From contig CM047431.1 in assembly GCA_026168455.1 (NCBI GenBank), forward strand, positions 51,582,029-51,646,028: 64,000 bases of DNA, given 5' to 3'. This document shows positions 63,718 through 64,000 of this stretch, in pieces. This DNA comes from Theocolax elegans. Its lineage: Eukaryota; Arthropoda; Insecta; Hymenoptera; Cerocephalidae. The notes below the pieces were generated by a model that was given only the letters and a program-made list of their open reading frames with translations, was not told the origin of the DNA and did no database searches. Numbering within the stretch: the first letter of the stretch is position 1; the number at the start of each line of letters is the position of its first letter. Made by a program: the position numbers and the translations under genes.

Positions 63718-64000
63718 TATATGAGTAGCCCATCCCCAAAAGAAACCTAACTTACTTTTCGTATGTATTTCGAAAAAGACAAAAAATATTTAATTAAACA
63801 AAATGTAATATATAAAGCACAGCACTTATAGGTACCTTATTGCATATAACTCGATGTACATAAAAATTCGAAAATTAAATTTTATTATTACAGGCATGTA
63901 CGAGGAAATCCACAAAAATTCTTCCAAATCACGTTCCCTAAAATCGAAAACAATTTTTTTTTGAGGCACACCTTTCGGACTACACTTTTCTTCATCTATA

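Noticed and set aside
63893..63963. Third coding exon after attacag near the right edge
   Set aside because: In the phase required by the preceding exon it reaches a TGA after about 23 codons and its peptide (M-Y-E-E-I-H-K-N-S-S-K) does not look like a cadherin N-terminus.
1..64000. tRNA, rRNA and common conserved insect microRNA genes
   Set aside because: I looked for tRNA B-box-like words and several familiar mature microRNA sequences by eye and saw none; a covariance-model search was not possible.
1..64000. Telomeric TTAGG arrays
   Set aside because: Only isolated ttagg words occur; no tandem array.

Overview
The window looks like AT-rich nuclear DNA of an insect, with a hymenopteran (bee, ant or wasp) as the best guess. 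It is dominated by A/T runs and TA, GT and GA microsatellites, yet CpG and CGCG words are common. GC-richer islands are scattered through it, introns have canonical GT/AG ends, and small non-autonomous DNA transposons are abundant. No long ORF, bacterial gene, tRNA, rRNA or CRISPR array was found. The lineage call is inference from composition and one putative gene.

Only two segments read as convincing protein-coding exons. They are 12.7 kb apart on the + strand and share one open frame across a phase-1 intron: 49961-50027 (a signal-peptide core ending in VVSSK) and 62709-62774 (starting G-L-C-E-L-E and ending E-E-S-R-G-N). Joined, they resemble the extreme N-terminus of the PCDH15/Cad99C protocadherins: signal peptide, a cysteine, then an 'EESR' motif ahead of the first cadherin repeat. 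The start codon lies upstream on an exon I could not place, and the cadherin repeats would lie beyond the right edge. Most of 50-64 kb is therefore intron of this gene; 1-50 kb is upstream intron or intergenic DNA.

The rest is best read as a record of transposition and local duplication. (i) 8.4-9.5 kb: an old dispersed repeat carrying a nested inverted-repeat insert. (ii) 13.2 kb: a 369-bp hAT-like element built from many copies of a ~15-bp word, with an 8-bp target duplication. (iii) 26.7-29.0 kb: a 1.1-kb near-palindrome with CCCGTGTA ends, partly duplicated beside itself. (iv) 36.2-41.3 kb: a 1.9-kb tandem duplication and a partial third copy, carrying three copies of a ~660-bp fold-back transposon (CAAGGG ends, 3-bp TTA duplication). 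(v) 44.9-49.1 kb: a 754-bp TTAA-flanked fold-back element at the edge of a ~1.6-kb duplication with a 2.0-kb offset. (vi) 49.4-51.7 kb: a 292-bp hairpin and a second member of the CCCG(T/C)GTA family with a nested MITE. (vii) 59.5-60.7 kb: nested elements whose insertion order can be read directly. (viii) 62.8-63.7 kb: a 911-bp TA-flanked element inside the intron after the second exon.

Several GC-richer islands (about 30.5-31.1, 32.1-32.6, 54.7-54.9, 56.9-57.4 and 61.0-61.3 kb) stand out and may be enhancers or non-coding first exons. One antisense proline-rich segment near 20.7-20.9 kb may be a real exon of another gene. Stretches not named hold AT-rich sequence with simple repeats in which I see nothing assignable.
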